From assembly GCA_003164035.1 (NCBI GenBank), contig PLRS01000062.1, positions 628 to 47,722 of the forward strand: 47,095 bases of DNA, read 5' to 3'. The notes under the pieces are model-generated. The model was not told the origin of the DNA and searched no databases. It saw only the letters and a program-made list of their open reading frames with translations. The position numbers and the translations under genes were made by a program. Positions 7,028 through 17,844 of the stretch are shown here, one piece after another (position 1 is the first letter of the stretch; each line of letters opens with the position of its first letter). This stretch comes from Bryobacterales bacterium (GTDB lineage: Bacteria; Acidobacteriota; Terriglobia; Bryobacterales; Bryobacteraceae).

Positions 7028-9748
7028 GTGCGGCGAAGTGTGTTCCTTCCGGGCTTGCTGATTGTCGGGCTGGCCGCCGCGCGGCTGGCGCCGGCGGCCG
7101 GCGAGGCGACCGCCTGGGAATTGTACGAAGAGGGCCGCGCCGCGGAAAAAGACGGGCATATCACGCAGGCGTTCCTGCTCTATGCGCGGGCGGCCGCGCT
7201 CGACCCGAATAATCCCAAGTATTGGCAGCACGAGCAGGCCTTGCAGACGCGCGCCGCCCTGGAATCGAGATTGATGCCGCCGCTGGGAGTGGGTGTCGAC
7301 GGTCTGGGTGGCGACGAAACGCCGCCGGTCGCCGCGGCGACGGTCCGCGATCTGGCGGATGCGCGCCGGCCACTGCCGCCCACCGAGCTTTCGGCCGACC
7401 CCGGCACCAGGGACTTCGATCTGCGCGAGGACGCGAAAAAGACCTACCAGGACGTGGCTAAAGCGTTCGGTTTGGACTGTGTTTTCGACGCCGATTACGT
7501 GCCCGGCCCGGCGTTTCATTTCGAATTGCGAGAGGCGACCTACCGCGATGCGCTGCACGGGCTGGAACTGGCCACCGGGACGTTTCTGGTTCCGCTCTCG
7601 CCCAAGCTGTTCCTGGTTTCGAAAGATACGCCGCAGAAACGCCAGACCAACGAGCCCTCGGTGGCGGTAGCCATTCCGCTGCCCGAAACCAGCACGCCGC
7701 AGGATTTCAGCAGCCTGATCCAGGCGGTGCAGCAAACCATGGGGATCGAGAAAGTTTCGTTCGATTCCACCACCCGTACCGTGATCCTGCGCGACCGGCT
7801 CTCGAAGATCTTACCGGCGCGCGCCCTGTTCCAGGAATTGAATCACCCGCACGCCCAGGTGATGGTGGAGGCCCGCCTGGTGGAAGTGTCGCGCAACGAC
7901 GCCATCACCTACGGCATCGATTTTCCGGACATGCTCACGCTCACGCCGCTGACCACCTGGATGAACAATCTGGCCAACCTGTCGCCGCCGTCGGGGGTGG
8001 CCGGCTTCCTGAGCTTCGGCGGCGGGACCTCGCTGGTGGGAATCGGAATTATGAACGCCTCGCTGGTGGCGCAGCTCACCAAGGGCAGCACGGCGGACCT
8101 GCTGGCGGCGGAAGTGCGAAGCGTGGATGGACAGGCGGCTTCGTTGCACGTGGGCGACCGGTATCCGGTGGTCACCTCCAGCTATTCGAGCGGCGGCGCC
8201 GCCGGCACCTCGGCTTCGGGCGCGCCCACCATCACCACCCAACCGCGGAGCCAGACGGTAACCATCGGCAACACGGCGACGTTCAGCGTGGTGGCTACCG
8301 GGACGGCGCCGTTGACTTACCTGTGGCTAGAGGATGGAATCGCCATCGCGGGGGCGACCTCCAGCACTTACACCACGCCCGCCACAACGCTCTCGAGCAA
8401 CGATTCGACGTTCTCGGTGGATGTGACCAACTCGGTCAGTACGGTGACCAGCACGGTGGCGACACTGACGGTGACTTCGCTCGCGGGCTCACCCTCCATC
8501 GCCACCGAGCCGCGGAGCCAGACCGTGACCGTGGGCCTGACGGCGACCTTCAGCGTGACGGCCACCGGCAACACCCCGCTTTACTACCAGTGGAGCGAGA
8601 ACGGAACCACCATCACCGGGGCCAACTCGAGCTCTTACACGACAGGTGCGGTGGCGCTCACCGATAACGGATCGACGTTTTCGGTGACGGTGTCGAACAC
8701 CATCGGCGCGGTGACCAGCGTGGCGGCGACGCTGACGGTGAGCGCGGTCACCGGCTTGCCCTCCATCACCACCCAGCCGCAAAACCAGACGGTAAGCGTG
8801 GGAGAGACGGCCGCCTTCAGTGTGTCGGCCACGGGGACCTCGCCGCTGGCTTATCAATGGTATGAAAACCAGACGGCCATCGCCGGAGCCACTTCGAGTT
8901 CCTACACCACGGCGGCGGTGGCGGCGACCGACAACGGGGCGGTTTTCCTGGTGACGGTTTCGAACGCCCTGGGCATGGTCGCCAGCAACGCGGCGACGTT
9001 GACGGTTACCGCCGCGGCGGGCTCGCCCACGATCTCGACCCAGCCGCAGAGCCAGACCGTGGCCGCGGGCCTGACAGCTACCTTCAACGTGATCGCCAGC
9101 GGAACCACGCCGCTCACTTACCAGTGGTATCAAAACGGAACCGCCATCGCCGGGGCCACGTCGGATTCTTACACCACCCCTACGCTGACTTCGACTGATA
9201 ACGGATACTTCTACACCGTGACGGTCTCGAACGCGGTGGGAACGATTGCGAGCGCCGCGGCCACGCTGACGGTGAGCGCGAGCACGGGGACATCGGGCAC
9301 GATCGCCGGTTATAACGCCCTCGCCACGATTCCGGCGTTTCAGTACCAGGACCTGGGCTTTCTGCTCAAGGTCACGCCCTATGTGCATAATACCGAGGAA
9401 ATTTCGCTCGACGTGGACGCGGAGTTTCAGCTCATCACCGGCCAGTCGGTGGATGGCCTTCCGGTGATATCGAGTCGCGTATTGAAGTCGACGGTGAGTC
9501 TGAAACTGGGCGAATGGGCGGTGGTGAGCGGACTGGTGAACCCCAGCGACGCCCACACCATCGCCGGCGTGGCCGGTTTGTCCCGGATTCCCTTCCTGGG
9601 CGCGCTCACCAGCACCCATTCCAAAACCAAGAGCACCGACGATGTGATTCTGCTGCTGCGGCCCTACCTGGTGACGGCGCCGGCCAGCGCCAGCCCCACC
9701 CACACCTTCCGCGTGGGCACCGAGACCAGGCCGATCACGCCGCTGTAG
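7028..9748 (+). CDS. Secretin-like outer-membrane protein split by four Ig-like domains
   Basis: About 906 residues if the GTG at 7028 is used. It opens a signal peptide (RRSVFLPGLLIVGLAAARL), but no strong ribosome binding site decides the start; GTG 6965 is an alternative. Order: signal peptide; one TPR-like repeat (about 25-75); STN/N0-like region (about 130-190); secretin N region; barrel start HAQVMVEARLVEVSRNDA near 274; VGDRYPVV near 375; then four Ig-like domains (about 400-755); then the rest of the barrel, FQYQDLGFLLKVTPYV, LGEWAVVSGLV, GLSRIPFLGAL, and the last strand VILLLRPYLV. Secretins form ring pores for type II or III secretion or type IV pili. No other secretion gene is adjacent, so the cargo is unknown. 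The split barrel is the odd part. Confidence 0.88.
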   Translation: MRRSVFLPGLLIVGLAAARLAPAAGEATAWELYEEGRAAEKDGHITQAFLLYARAAALDPNNPKYWQHEQALQTRAALESRLMPPLGVGVDGLGGDETPPVAAATVRDLADARRPLPPTELSADPGTRDFDLREDAKKTYQDVAKAFGLDCVFDADYVPGPAFHFELREATYRDALHGLELATGTFLVPLSPKLFLVSKDTPQKRQTNEPSVAVAIPLPETSTPQDFSSLIQAVQQTMGIEKVSFDSTTRTVILRDRLSKILPARALFQELNHPHAQVMVEARLVEVSRNDAITYGIDFPDMLTLTPLTTWMNNLANLSPPSGVAGFLSFGGGTSLVGIGIMNASLVAQLTKGSTADLLAAEVRSVDGQAASLHVGDRYPVVTSSYSSGGAAGTSASGAPTITTQPRSQTVTIGNTATFSVVATGTAPLTYLWLEDGIAIAGATSSTYTTPATTLSSNDSTFSVDVTNSVSTVTSTVATLTVTSLAGSPSIATEPRSQTVTVGLTATFSVTATGNTPLYYQWSENGTTITGANSSSYTTGAVALTDNGSTFSVTVSNTIGAVTSVAATLTVSAVTGLPSITTQPQNQTVSVGETAAFSVSATGTSPLAYQWYENQTAIAGATSSSYTTAAVAATDNGAVFLVTVSNALGMVASNAATLTVTAAAGSPTISTQPQSQTVAAGLTATFNVIASGTTPLTYQWYQNGTAIAGATSDSYTTPTLTSTDNGYFYTVTVSNAVGTIASAAATLTVSASTGTSGTIAGYNALATIPAFQYQDLGFLLKVTPYVHNTEEISLDVDAEFQLITGQSVDGLPVISSRVLKSTVSLKLGEWAVVSGLVNPSDAHTIAGVAGLSRIPFLGALTSTHSKTKSTDDVILLLRPYLVTAPASASPTHTFRVGTETRPITPL
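8225..9292 (+). repeat. Four tandem 267 bp repeats encoding Ig-like domains
   Basis: Equivalent codons (Pro before the Thr/Ser-Ile of each domain) fall at 8225, 8492, 8759 and 9026, so the period is exactly 267 bp or 89 codons, four times. Each unit reads P-S-I-x-T-x-P-x-S-Q-T-V near its start, then YQW or YLW with the central Trp, an SSSYTT-type turn, DNG.F.V.VSN and AATLTV at its end. DNA differs between units at many positions, so the array is not brand new. Confidence 0.9.
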
Positions 9749-9779
9749 AAAGCTGCCGGCGACCGGCTCTCATCCAGCG

Positions 9780-10601
9780 TTACGGGACCAGTCGATAGGT
9801 CTTCATGTGGGCGAGCAATTGGGCCAGATCGATGGGCTTGACCAGGTACGCGTCGCAGAGCACCTGAAAACTCCGAATCACTTGCCTGACATCGTCAAGC
9901 GCCGTCGTCATGATGATTTTCGCGCCGTAGGTCGAGAGAACGCCGTGGGCCTCTTCGAAGGCTCGCACTTGTCGGACCGCCTCGCGGCCGTCCATTTCGG
10001 GCATCATGATGTCCATGCAGATCAAATCGTATTTCTGCCCTTGCTCGAAGGCGGAGCGGAACGCCTCCACCGCCTCCTTGCCGTTCACCGCGATATGGCA
10101 TTCGCCGTAGCGGGAAAGGAAAGTCTGCAGCAATCGCCGGCAGATGAAGTCATCTTCCACCAGGAGTATCCGCAGGGGAGGGAATTGCCGTTGCGCCTGG
10201 CTCTCGGCCGGCTGGCGATCCGTGCGCAGTTCGGCTAGAGCCGTCAACATACCGGCAATGTCGGCCTGGTTGCTGGCGCCGGGGTCCTGGATCAGTTGGT
10301 GCAGCCTGTCGGTGGCGCCGAGCAGAACCTGCACACGGTCCGGCGTGGGAACCATCTTACCGGAGCGGACCAGCGCCAGCACGTCTTCGATCTGGTGCGC
10401 CAGTTCGCGAATCTTCTCGAGGTCGAAAAAGCCCGCGCCGCCCTTGATCGAATGCACGGCCCGAAAGGCTCCATTGACCGGTTGCTCGTCGACCTCGGCG
10501 CCGCCTTTTTCGATGGCCAGAAGGTTCGCCTCCATGGTCGCCAGGTGCTCTCTAGCCTCGGCCAGGTAATCCGTACACAGCTCGTCGTCAAGACTGATCA
10601 T
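9780..10601 (-). CDS. Hpt domain fused to a response-regulator receiver
   Basis: 273 residues from ATG 10601, which follows GAGGAC in the end of the kinase gene. Residues 1-110 are a histidine phosphotransfer helix bundle with the motif [15 protein letters not shown]; its His is near residue 50. Residues about 145-270 are a CheY-like receiver: ILLVEDD at its start, phospho-acceptor Asp in [14 protein letters not shown] near 196, and the conserved Lys in YLVKPID. There is no output domain, so it passes phosphate within a relay. It overlaps the hybrid kinase gene by 14 bp and is co-transcribed with it. The likely flow is kinase His, kinase receiver Asp, this Hpt His, then this receiver or another regulator; that order is inferred from domain content. 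Confidence 0.9.
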   Translation of the reverse strand: MISLDDELCTDYLAEAREHLATMEANLLAIEKGGAEVDEQPVNGAFRAVHSIKGGAGFFDLEKIRELAHQIEDVLALVRSGKMVPTPDRVQVLLGATDRLHQLIQDPGASNQADIAGMLTALAELRTDRQPAESQAQRQFPPLRILLVEDDFICRRLLQTFLSRYGECHIAVNGKEAVEAFRSAFEQGQKYDLICMDIMMPEMDGREAVRQVRAFEEAHGVLSTYGAKIIMTTALDDVRQVIRSFQVLCDAYLVKPIDLAQLLAHMKTYRLVP

Positions 10602-13600
10602 CGCTTGTCCTCTTCCAATCCGTTTCCATCCACCCGGCTCTCTCCACGGTGGCCGGCACACCGGTGCGCCGCGAAGGCGTTGGCGGCCCGTCGCCGTCGC
10701 CGGTTGCGGGCAGCCACCTGGCCAGCGCATCCGCCAATTGCTCCAGTTCCACCGGCTTGGCAATATAGTCGTTCATTTCGCGCAGGCACCGGTCTCTGTC
10801 GTCCCGCATGGCGCCGGCCGTGATGGCGACGATCGGAATGCCGGGAACGCCCGCCCTTGCCGAGCCACGAATACGGCGGGCCGCTTCGAAGCCGTCCATC
10901 ACCGGCATCTGGCAGTCCATCAGCACCAGATCGAAGCCGCCGCGCTGGGCCGCTTCTACCGCTTCGGCGCCATTGGCGACGGCGCTGGCCAGGTATCCCA
11001 GTTGCTGGAGTTGCTCCAGCACAACCTCCCGATTGATGGCATTGTCCTCGGCCACCAGGATTCGCGCCGCGCGGCGCGTGGGGGCCATCCCGGAGCGCCC
11101 CTCCCGCCCAGGGTTGGCCGGCTGCGGCGGAGCGGCTGGCGCCAGGTCGAAAACCGCCGTGAACCAGAAGGCCGAACCTTGGCCCTCCCGGCTATCGACC
11201 CCGATCGTTCCTCCCATCATCTCGGCAAGTTGCCTGGAAATCGCCAGTCCCAATCCGGTGCCGCCGTAACGGCGCGTGGTGGAGGCGTCCGCCTGGGTGA
11301 AAGGCGCGAAGAGCCCGGCGGCCTGGTCCGGCCGTATCCCGATCCCCGTATCGGTGACGGTGAAACGAACCGTAACCTTGCCGTTCGCCCCGTTCGCCAG
11401 CGACGCATCCACCACGATTCCGCCTCGTTCGGTGAACTTGACGGCGTTGGCGCAGAGATTGGTCAGTACCTGGCGCAGGCGGTGGGGATCGCCGTCGACC
11501 AGCGGTGGAATCTCGGGCGCCACGCGGGTGCGAATGGAAAGCCCCTTCGCGTTCGCCTGGGTCTCGATCGGTTGGACGGACTCCTCGATGGTGTCGCGCG
11601 GGTCGAAGCTCAGCTTTTCGAGAACGACCTTGCGCGCCTCGATCTTGGAAAGGTCCAGAATGTTGTCGATGAGGGTCAGTAGAGCCAGACCGCTCGTCTG
11701 CGCCACGGTGACGAACCGCTGTTGGCGCGGCGTCAGCTCCGTTTGGGCGAGCAGTTGCAACATGCCGACCACGCCGTTCATGGGGGTACGGATTTCGTGG
11801 CTCATGTTGGCCAGAAAACAGCTCTTGGCCCGATTGGCGGCCTCCGCCCCCTCGCGGGCTTGAATCAACTCCGCCTCGTAGCGTTTCCGCTCGGTAATGT
11901 CCTCCGAGACTCCGACCACCCGAATCAGTTGCCCGCCCTGGTCGCGAATGGGAAACGCCCGGTCCAGGATCCATTTCTCCCGCCCCTCGGGCGTTCTTAT
12001 GCGGAATTCCGCTTCGGCGGGTTCGCCCCGTACTTGCCTGTCAAGCATGACATCCGCCCGATTCCGATCGTCGGGATGGATCGCTTCCGCCCAGGACATC
12101 GGGTTCCGGTAGAGACTGTCGCAGGTTCTTCCCCAAACCTGTTCGTATGCGGGGCTGGCATAGAGGATCTCGCGGCCTCCCGGAAGCGCCATCCAAAACA
12201 CTTCGCGGACGCTCTCCGCCAACTGGCGAAACTTCTCTTCGCTCGTCCGCAAAGCTTGCTCGGCTTGTTTGCGCTCGGTGATGTCCTTGCTGGTGCCGAC
12301 GAGCCCCAGGAACTCGCCGCCCGACGAAAAGCGCGGCACTGCGTACGACTCCACCCATCGCCACTCGCCATCGGCGCGCCGGCTACGCTGTTCGCCCTTA
12401 AAAGGCACCTGCTCTTTTAGCGCGCGCCGGAGTGCCCCGACAAATTCCTCCGCGTCGTCAGGGTGAAGGATGGACCGCCACGAATCTGGCGCCACCTCTT
12501 CGGAGGTGATCCCGCAGAATTTCCGATATGTCCGGTTGATGAACAGAGTCCCACTCTGTGCGTCGGTCACCCAGATCCCGATCGGGCAACTGTCCGCCAT
12601 GATGCGGAAGCGCTCTTCGCTCTCGCGCAGCGCCTCCTCGGCTCGCTTGCGCTCGGTAATGTCCTCCACGTGGACCACAAGATAAAGCGGGCCGCCGCCG
12701 GTGTCCCGCACCAGCGAGATCTTGCTGCGCGCCCACACCACGGCGCCGTCGCGATTGAGGTAGCGTTTCTCGATTTCCGCGCATTTTTCCGGGTTCTGGC
12801 ACAACCGCTCGACGACGCGCAGGGAAGCCTCCACGTCGTCGGCGTGCGTCAGTTCCATCCAGGTTCTGCCGGCCAGTTCCGTTTGGCGATATCCGAGCAT
12901 CCGGCAGAACGCCGCATTCGCCTGCATGATTCGCCCGTCCATGGCGATCACGTCCATGCCGATCGGCGCCCCCTCGAAAACCTCGCGAAATCGCTCCTCG
13001 CTCTCCCGAAGTTTCCGCTCGGTCCGCAAACGCTCGCCAATGTCGCGAGAAATGGCCGCGGAGCCCACTACTTCTCCCGCGGAATTCCGGATCGGGGCGA
13101 TGGAGAGCGAGACGTCGATGGCGCGTCCGTCCTTCCCTAAGTTGACCGTATCGAAGGGGCCGACGGCGCGCCCCGTCCCGATCGTCCCGAGGCACTGGCG
13201 CGCTTCGCCCGCGCAGCCGGGCGGAGCGAGGATGGCGATATTCTGTCCAATGATTTCCTGGCTGGAGTAACCGTACAGCCTCTCGGCGCCCCGGTTCCAA
13301 CTGACGACGGTCCCATCCAGCCTTACGGAGTGAATCGCGTCATCGGAGGATTCCACTATCGAGGCCAACAACGCTTGAGCTTGCTCCGCCTCGCGGCGCT
13401 TCGAGATGTCGCGCACAATCGTGGAGACCGCGGCCACCTCGCCGGCGGCGTTCCGGATGGGGCACGCCGTGACCGACACGGGGAAACTCCTTCCGTCCCG
13501 GCGCAGGCACTCACCCTCGTATTGCGAGACGGCATTGCCTTGTAATACCCGCTCAATCAGCCGCGCCAGCAGGTGCTGCCGTTCCGGCAGCGCCAACGTG

Positions 13601-14133
13601 GTGACGGGCTTCCCGATCGCCTCGCCGGCGGAGTAGCCAAACAGCCTTTCCGCGCCGCGGTTCCAGGTGAGGATCGTACCGGCGGGGCTATGAGCGAAGA
13701 TGGCGTCTTCGGTGCTTTCCACAATCGCGGCTAGAAACCGCCGCGCTTCCTCGGCTGCCCGCGATTCGGTCACGTCGTGCTTGATGGCGATGAAGCTGAC
13801 AATCGCGCCGCTCGAATCCCGCACCGGAGTAATCCGCATCTCCTCGCTATAGAACGTCCCATCCTTGCGCCGGTTGACCAGTTCCCCGCACCAGATTCGG
13901 CCGGACGCGACGGTATTCCAGAGATTCTGGTAGAAGGCTGCGGATTCGCGTCCCGATTTGAGGATGCGCGGGTTCTGTCCCACGGCTTCCTCCAGGCTGT
14001 ACCCGGTCATGACGGTGAAGGCCGGATTGACGTACAGGATTTTTCCGTCGGTATCGGTGATGACGACGCCATCGGCGGCCTGCTCGATGGCCGCAACCAG
14101 GCCTTCCCGCCCGACATGATTACTTTCCGGCAC
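10588..14133 (-). CDS. Hybrid sensor histidine kinase with six PAS domains
   Basis: 1181 residues from GTG 14133, which has GAGGTGA seven bases upstream; the open frame extends further but with no domain sequence. Six PAS or PAS/PAC modules fill about residues 8-740, each ending with an ITERKxAE-type linker. Then come HisKA ([10 protein letters not shown], His near 778), HATPase (N box [24 protein letters not shown]), and a receiver (ILVAEDN; Asp in [13 protein letters not shown] near 1073; Lys in YIAKPVE). There is no transmembrane segment, so it senses cytoplasmic cues such as redox state or small ligands; no PAS ligand can be assigned. Pairs 2 and 3 resemble each other closely, suggesting module duplication. 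It is followed by the overlapping Hpt-receiver gene, forming a phosphorelay without an evident DNA-binding output. Confidence 0.93.
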   Translation of the reverse strand: MPESNHVGREGLVAAIEQAADGVVITDTDGKILYVNPAFTVMTGYSLEEAVGQNPRILKSGRESAAFYQNLWNTVASGRIWCGELVNRRKDGTFYSEEMRITPVRDSSGAIVSFIAIKHDVTESRAAEEARRFLAAIVESTEDAIFAHSPAGTILTWNRGAERLFGYSAGEAIGKPVTTLALPERQHLLARLIERVLQGNAVSQYEGECLRRDGRSFPVSVTACPIRNAAGEVAAVSTIVRDISKRREAEQAQALLASIVESSDDAIHSVRLDGTVVSWNRGAERLYGYSSQEIIGQNIAILAPPGCAGEARQCLGTIGTGRAVGPFDTVNLGKDGRAIDVSLSIAPIRNSAGEVVGSAAISRDIGERLRTERKLRESEERFREVFEGAPIGMDVIAMDGRIMQANAAFCRMLGYRQTELAGRTWMELTHADDVEASLRVVERLCQNPEKCAEIEKRYLNRDGAVVWARSKISLVRDTGGGPLYLVVHVEDITERKRAEEALRESEERFRIMADSCPIGIWVTDAQSGTLFINRTYRKFCGITSEEVAPDSWRSILHPDDAEEFVGALRRALKEQVPFKGEQRSRRADGEWRWVESYAVPRFSSGGEFLGLVGTSKDITERKQAEQALRTSEEKFRQLAESVREVFWMALPGGREILYASPAYEQVWGRTCDSLYRNPMSWAEAIHPDDRNRADVMLDRQVRGEPAEAEFRIRTPEGREKWILDRAFPIRDQGGQLIRVVGVSEDITERKRYEAELIQAREGAEAANRAKSCFLANMSHEIRTPMNGVVGMLQLLAQTELTPRQQRFVTVAQTSGLALLTLIDNILDLSKIEARKVVLEKLSFDPRDTIEESVQPIETQANAKGLSIRTRVAPEIPPLVDGDPHRLRQVLTNLCANAVKFTERGGIVVDASLANGANGKVTVRFTVTDTGIGIRPDQAAGLFAPFTQADASTTRRYGGTGLGLAISRQLAEMMGGTIGVDSREGQGSAFWFTAVFDLAPAAPPQPANPGREGRSGMAPTRRAARILVAEDNAINREVVLEQLQQLGYLASAVANGAEAVEAAQRGGFDLVLMDCQMPVMDGFEAARRIRGSARAGVPGIPIVAITAGAMRDDRDRCLREMNDYIAKPVELEQLADALARWLPATGDGDGPPTPSRRTGVPATVERAGWMETDWKRTSDDQS

Positions 14134-14211
14134 CGACTTCACCTCGAAGAAGTTAAGCTCTCGTCTATGCTTATCGCACCGGCGCGGGGTTTCTTGAGGG
14201 CGAACGAAAAT

Positions 14212-14231
14212 GACAGGCCGGGAGGCCTGTC
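14212..14231 (-). terminator. Intrinsic terminator of pyruvate carboxylase gene
   Basis: GACAGGCC (14212-14219), loop GGGA on the plus strand, GGCCTGTC (14224-14231): a perfect 8 bp stem starting three bases beyond the pyc stop. Read on the minus strand it is followed by ATTTTCG, a short U-run. It separates pyc from the kinase gene 80 bp further on. Confidence 0.65.
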
Positions 14232-14234
14232 CAC

Positions 14235-17200
14235 TTATTCCAGCACCAGCAGAAGGTCTTTGGCTTCTACGCGTTGGCCGGGATGGGCAAGGAGCTGCTT
14301 GACGGTGCCAGGTACGGGTGAGTATACCGTGCTCTGCATCTTCATGGCTTCCATCACCAGCAGGCGGTCGCCTTTTTGGATGCGCTGGCCGAACTCCACG
14401 GCCACCGTGGAGACTACGCCGGGGATGGGCGCGCCGATCTGGCCGGGCACTGCAGGGTCGGCCTGGGTGCGTGGCTTCTCCTTGACCTCCAGGCTGGCGT
14501 CGCGGACGGCCGCCTCCCGCGGCTGGCCGTTGAGCTCGAAGAAGACCGTGCGGGTGCCGTCGGGGTGCGGCTCGCCGACGGTGAGAAACTTGACGGCCAG
14601 GGACTTGCCGGGCTCGAGCTCGACCGTGATATCGGTGCCGGGCTCCATGCCGAAATAGAATTCCGGGGTGGGCAGCACATCCACATCGCCCCACGCCTGG
14701 CGATCGCGGGCGAACTTGACGAACACGTCCGGATACATCAGGTAGCTCAGGACTTCGTCGTGGTCCGGACGGCGGGCGATGTTGCGCTCCAGGGCGGCGG
14801 CGGTTTCGCTGAAATCGACTTTCGGGAGACTCGCGCCGGGCCGGCCGCGTCGCGGTTTGGCCCCGCGCAAAATAGTCGTCTGGAGTTTCTTGGGCCAACC
14901 GCCGGGCGGCTCGCCCAGCGCGCCCAGGAACATCTCGATCACCGAAGTGGGCAGGGTGAAAGTGTGGTCAGGTCCCAGGCGTGCGAATTGTTCCATGGTC
15001 ATGCCGTGGCCCACCAGGAAGATGGCCATGTCGCCGACGACTTTGCTGGACGGAGTCACTTTGACGATATCGCCGAAGGCCCGGTTAACGGCGGCGTAGG
15101 CCCGCGCGATTTCGCCCCAGCGCGCGCCCAGTCCCATGGATTCGGCCTGTTCCTTCAGATTGGTGTACTGGCCGCCCGGCATCTCGTGCAGGTAGACTTC
15201 GGCGCTGCCGCTTTTGGGGCCGGTATCGAAGGGTGCGTAATACTCGCGCACCACTTCCCAATAGTCGGAGCACTCATTCAGCGCGTCCAGATCGAGACCC
15301 GTATCGCGCCGGGTGCGGTCGAGCGCGGCCACCACCGAATTCAGGTTGGGCTGGCTGGTCTGCCCGCTCATGGAGGCAATGGCGGCGTCGGCGATATCCA
15401 CGCCGGCTTCGGAGGCTTTCAACACCGAGGCCGCATTGACGCCGCTGGTATCGTGGGTGTGAAAGTGGATGGGGATGCCGATTTCCCGCCTGAGCGTCTT
15501 CACCAGCTTCTCGGCCGCGTAGGGACGGCACAGGCCCGCCATGTCCTTGATGGCCAGCATGTGCGCGCCCATGCGCTCCAGTTCCTTGGCCATGCGGACG
15601 TAATAAGCCAGCGAATATTTGTCGCGGCGGGGGTCGAGGATGTCGCCGGTGTAGCAGATGGCGGCCTCGCACACCGAGCGCGTCTTGCGCACCGCCTCCA
15701 TCGAGGCCGTCATGTTCGGCAGCCAGTTCAGGGAATCGAAAATGCGAAAGATGTCGATGCCCTGGGCGGCGGCCTCGTAAATGAATTCGGCCACCACGTT
15801 ATCGGGATAAGCCGTGTAGCCCACGGCGTTGGAGGCGCGCAGCAGCATCTGGAAACAGATATTGGGGATGGCGGCGCGCAGCCGGCGCAGGCGGGCGAAC
15901 GGGTCCTCGTGGAGGAACCGCATGGCCACGTCGAAAGTGGCGCCGCCCCACATCTCCAGGCTGAAAAGCTGGGGCAGGCGGTGGGCCACGAAGTTGGCGA
16001 TGGCCATCATGTCGTAGGTGCGGACGCGGGTCGCCAGAAGCGATTGATGAGCGTCGCGGAAGGTGGTGTCGGTGACCAGCAGTTTCCTCTGGGAGCGCAC
16101 CCACTCGGCCAGGCCCTCCGGCCCGCGTTCGCGCAGCAGTTGGCGGGTTCCCGCGGGCGGGACGCCGGCGATGTGGGGCGGCGGCGCGGCGGGTGCCAGG
16201 TTGGCCGGACGCGGCTTGCCGGCCACCGCGGGATTGCCATTGACGATCACCTCGGCCAGATACGTGAGCAGGCGGGTGGCGCGGTCGCGGCGGGGTTGAA
16301 ACTGAAACAGCGCGGGCGTCTCTTCCAGCCATCCGGTGGTGGCTTTGCCGGCCTGAAAATCGGGGTGGTTGACCACGTTTTCGAGAAACGGAATATTGGT
16401 CTTGACGCCGCGCACGCGAAACTCGCGCAGGCAGCGGTCCATGCGCTGGCAGGCCTGCGGGAAGTCGCGGCCCCACGCCGTGGTTTTCACCAACAGCGAA
16501 TCGTAGTAGGGGGTGATGACGGCGCCGCCATAGGCCGAACCGCCGTCCAGGCGAATGCCGAATCCGGCGGGCGACCGGTAGGTGGAGAGCTTGCCGTAGT
16601 CGGGAGTGAAATGGTTGGCCGGGTCTTCGGTGGTGATGCGGCACTGCAGCGCGTAGCCGTAGAGCGGCACCCCGGCCTGCGCGGGCAGGTTCATTTCCGG
16701 CCCATGGAGGGTCAGCCCCTGCGCCACCTGGATCTGGCTGCGCACCAGGTCGATGCCGGTCACCATCTCGGTCACGGTATGTTCCACCTGGATGCGCGGG
16801 TTGACCTCGATGAAATACCAGTCGAGCGAATCGGCGTCCACCAGAAACTCGACCGTGCCGGCGTTGACGTATCCGGCGGCGCGGGCGAGTGCGACCGCGG
16901 CTTCGGCCAGGGCGGCGCGAATGCCCGGGTCGAGCGACACCGCCGGCGCCACTTCCACCACTTTCTGATGCCGCCGCTGCACCGAGCAATCGCGCTCATA
17001 AAGGTGCAGGATGTTGCCGTCCCGGTCGCCCAGAATCTGCACTTCGATATGCCGGGCGCGGCGCACGTAGCGTTCGACAAAGACGGCATCGTTGCCGAAG
17101 GCGGCGGCGGCTTCGCGGCGGGCCTCCTCCAGGCGGGCGGCGAAATCCGCCTCCCGCTCCACCACCCGCATGCCGCGGCCACCGCCGCCGAAAGCCGCTT

Positions 17201-17672
17201 TGACGATCAGCGGAAACCCGATCCTGGCGGCCGCGCTTTCCCCCTGGCGGGCGCTTCGGATGGGATCTTCGCTACCCGGCACCACCGGAATCCCGGCGCG
17301 TTCGGCCAGGCGGCGGGCGGCGCGCTTGTCGCCGAGCAGCTCCAATAGCTCCGCCGAGGGGCCGATGAAGGTGATGCCGGCACGCTCGCAGGCGCGCGGT
17401 AAGGCGGGATTTTCGGAGAGAAAGCCGTAGCCCGGATGGATGGCGTCGACTTCTTTTTCGCGGGCCAGGGCGACGATGCCGTCCACGTCCAGGTAAGCCT
17501 CCACCGGACCTTTGCCCTGGCCGATCGGGTACGCTTCGTCGGCTTTGAAACGGTGCAGCGCGAGCCGGTCCTCCTCCGAGTAAACCGCCACCGTGCGCAA
17601 GCCTAATTCATTGGCGGCACGCAGAATGCGAATGGCAATTTCGCCGCGATTCAGAGCCAGAACTTTTTTCAT
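14235..17672 (-). CDS. pyc: Pyruvate carboxylase
   Basis: 1145 residues, the normal length of the single-chain alpha4 enzyme. It carboxylates pyruvate to oxaloacetate with ATP and bicarbonate on a covalently held biotin, refilling the TCA cycle. Biotin carboxylase domain first (about 1-450): [15 protein letters not shown], glycine-rich loop [11 protein letters not shown], and [14 protein letters not shown]. Carboxyltransferase domain (about 530-800): [18 protein letters not shown] and metal ligands in HFHTHDTSG. The linker/tetramerisation region follows. The biotinyl domain ends the protein with VMEAMKMQS, whose Lys carries biotin. ATG 17672 is chosen because [13 protein letters not shown] is the family start; the frame extends 32 codons upstream without homology. 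Single gene with its own terminator downstream. Confidence 0.97.
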   Translation of the reverse strand: MKKVLALNRGEIAIRILRAANELGLRTVAVYSEEDRLALHRFKADEAYPIGQGKGPVEAYLDVDGIVALAREKEVDAIHPGYGFLSENPALPRACERAGITFIGPSAELLELLGDKRAARRLAERAGIPVVPGSEDPIRSARQGESAAARIGFPLIVKAAFGGGGRGMRVVEREADFAARLEEARREAAAAFGNDAVFVERYVRRARHIEVQILGDRDGNILHLYERDCSVQRRHQKVVEVAPAVSLDPGIRAALAEAAVALARAAGYVNAGTVEFLVDADSLDWYFIEVNPRIQVEHTVTEMVTGIDLVRSQIQVAQGLTLHGPEMNLPAQAGVPLYGYALQCRITTEDPANHFTPDYGKLSTYRSPAGFGIRLDGGSAYGGAVITPYYDSLLVKTTAWGRDFPQACQRMDRCLREFRVRGVKTNIPFLENVVNHPDFQAGKATTGWLEETPALFQFQPRRDRATRLLTYLAEVIVNGNPAVAGKPRPANLAPAAPPPHIAGVPPAGTRQLLRERGPEGLAEWVRSQRKLLVTDTTFRDAHQSLLATRVRTYDMMAIANFVAHRLPQLFSLEMWGGATFDVAMRFLHEDPFARLRRLRAAIPNICFQMLLRASNAVGYTAYPDNVVAEFIYEAAAQGIDIFRIFDSLNWLPNMTASMEAVRKTRSVCEAAICYTGDILDPRRDKYSLAYYVRMAKELERMGAHMLAIKDMAGLCRPYAAEKLVKTLRREIGIPIHFHTHDTSGVNAASVLKASEAGVDIADAAIASMSGQTSQPNLNSVVAALDRTRRDTGLDLDALNECSDYWEVVREYYAPFDTGPKSGSAEVYLHEMPGGQYTNLKEQAESMGLGARWGEIARAYAAVNRAFGDIVKVTPSSKVVGDMAIFLVGHGMTMEQFARLGPDHTFTLPTSVIEMFLGALGEPPGGWPKKLQTTILRGAKPRRGRPGASLPKVDFSETAAALERNIARRPDHDEVLSYLMYPDVFVKFARDRQAWGDVDVLPTPEFYFGMEPGTDITVELEPGKSLAVKFLTVGEPHPDGTRTVFFELNGQPREAAVRDASLEVKEKPRTQADPAVPGQIGAPIPGVVSTVAVEFGQRIQKGDRLLVMEAMKMQSTVYSPVPGTVKQLLAHPGQRVEAKDLLLVLE

Positions 17673-17725
17673 GCTGGGATACGCCGGCTGAGTGCCGATG
17701 CTGTTATTGAGCATAGCATCTAACC

Positions 17726-17751
17726 GAGCCGCGACCGTGAGGGGAGCGGTT
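17726..17751 (+). repeat. Interspersed 25 bp repeat, copy A
   Basis: GAGCCGCGACCGT followed by GAGGGGAGCGGTT. Nearly the same sequence recurs at 20368-20392, inverted at about 20323-20350, and at 22733-22757, always between genes. Copy A has one extra G. It lies upstream of both the pyc and ADOP genes. Confidence 0.75.
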
Positions 17752-17833
17752 GCCGCCGCCACTCCCAAACCTCCTGTTTGGTTCCGACTATGCCGGGTCA
17801 GGGAGAGTCGGTAACCTTTTTACTTTTCGGCAG

Positions 17834-17839
17834 TATAAC
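17834..17839 (+). promoter_or_regulatory. -10 box of ADOP permease gene, probably leaderless
   Basis: TATAAC ends six bases before the ATG at 17845, so transcription would start at or next to the start codon. The -35 region (GTAACC at 17811-17816, 17 bp spacing) is poor. No ribosome binding site is visible, which fits a leaderless message. Confidence 0.45.
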
Positions 17840-17844
17840 CCTGC

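Noticed and set aside
8225-9292. Regular repeats considered as a CRISPR or satellite array
   Set aside because: Period of 267 bp in frame, with clear Ig-domain residues; there is no short repeat-spacer pattern.
8489-9703. Minus-strand open frame opposite the Ig repeats
   Set aside because: Its repeats of GDG and RGG type mirror the Ig array; no protein logic.
14376-17348. Plus-strand open frame of 990 codons opposite pyc
   Set aside because: It is the antisense shadow of pyruvate carboxylase, whose full set of motifs is on the minus strand; the translated sequence is rich in Gly, His, Arg and lacks any domain.
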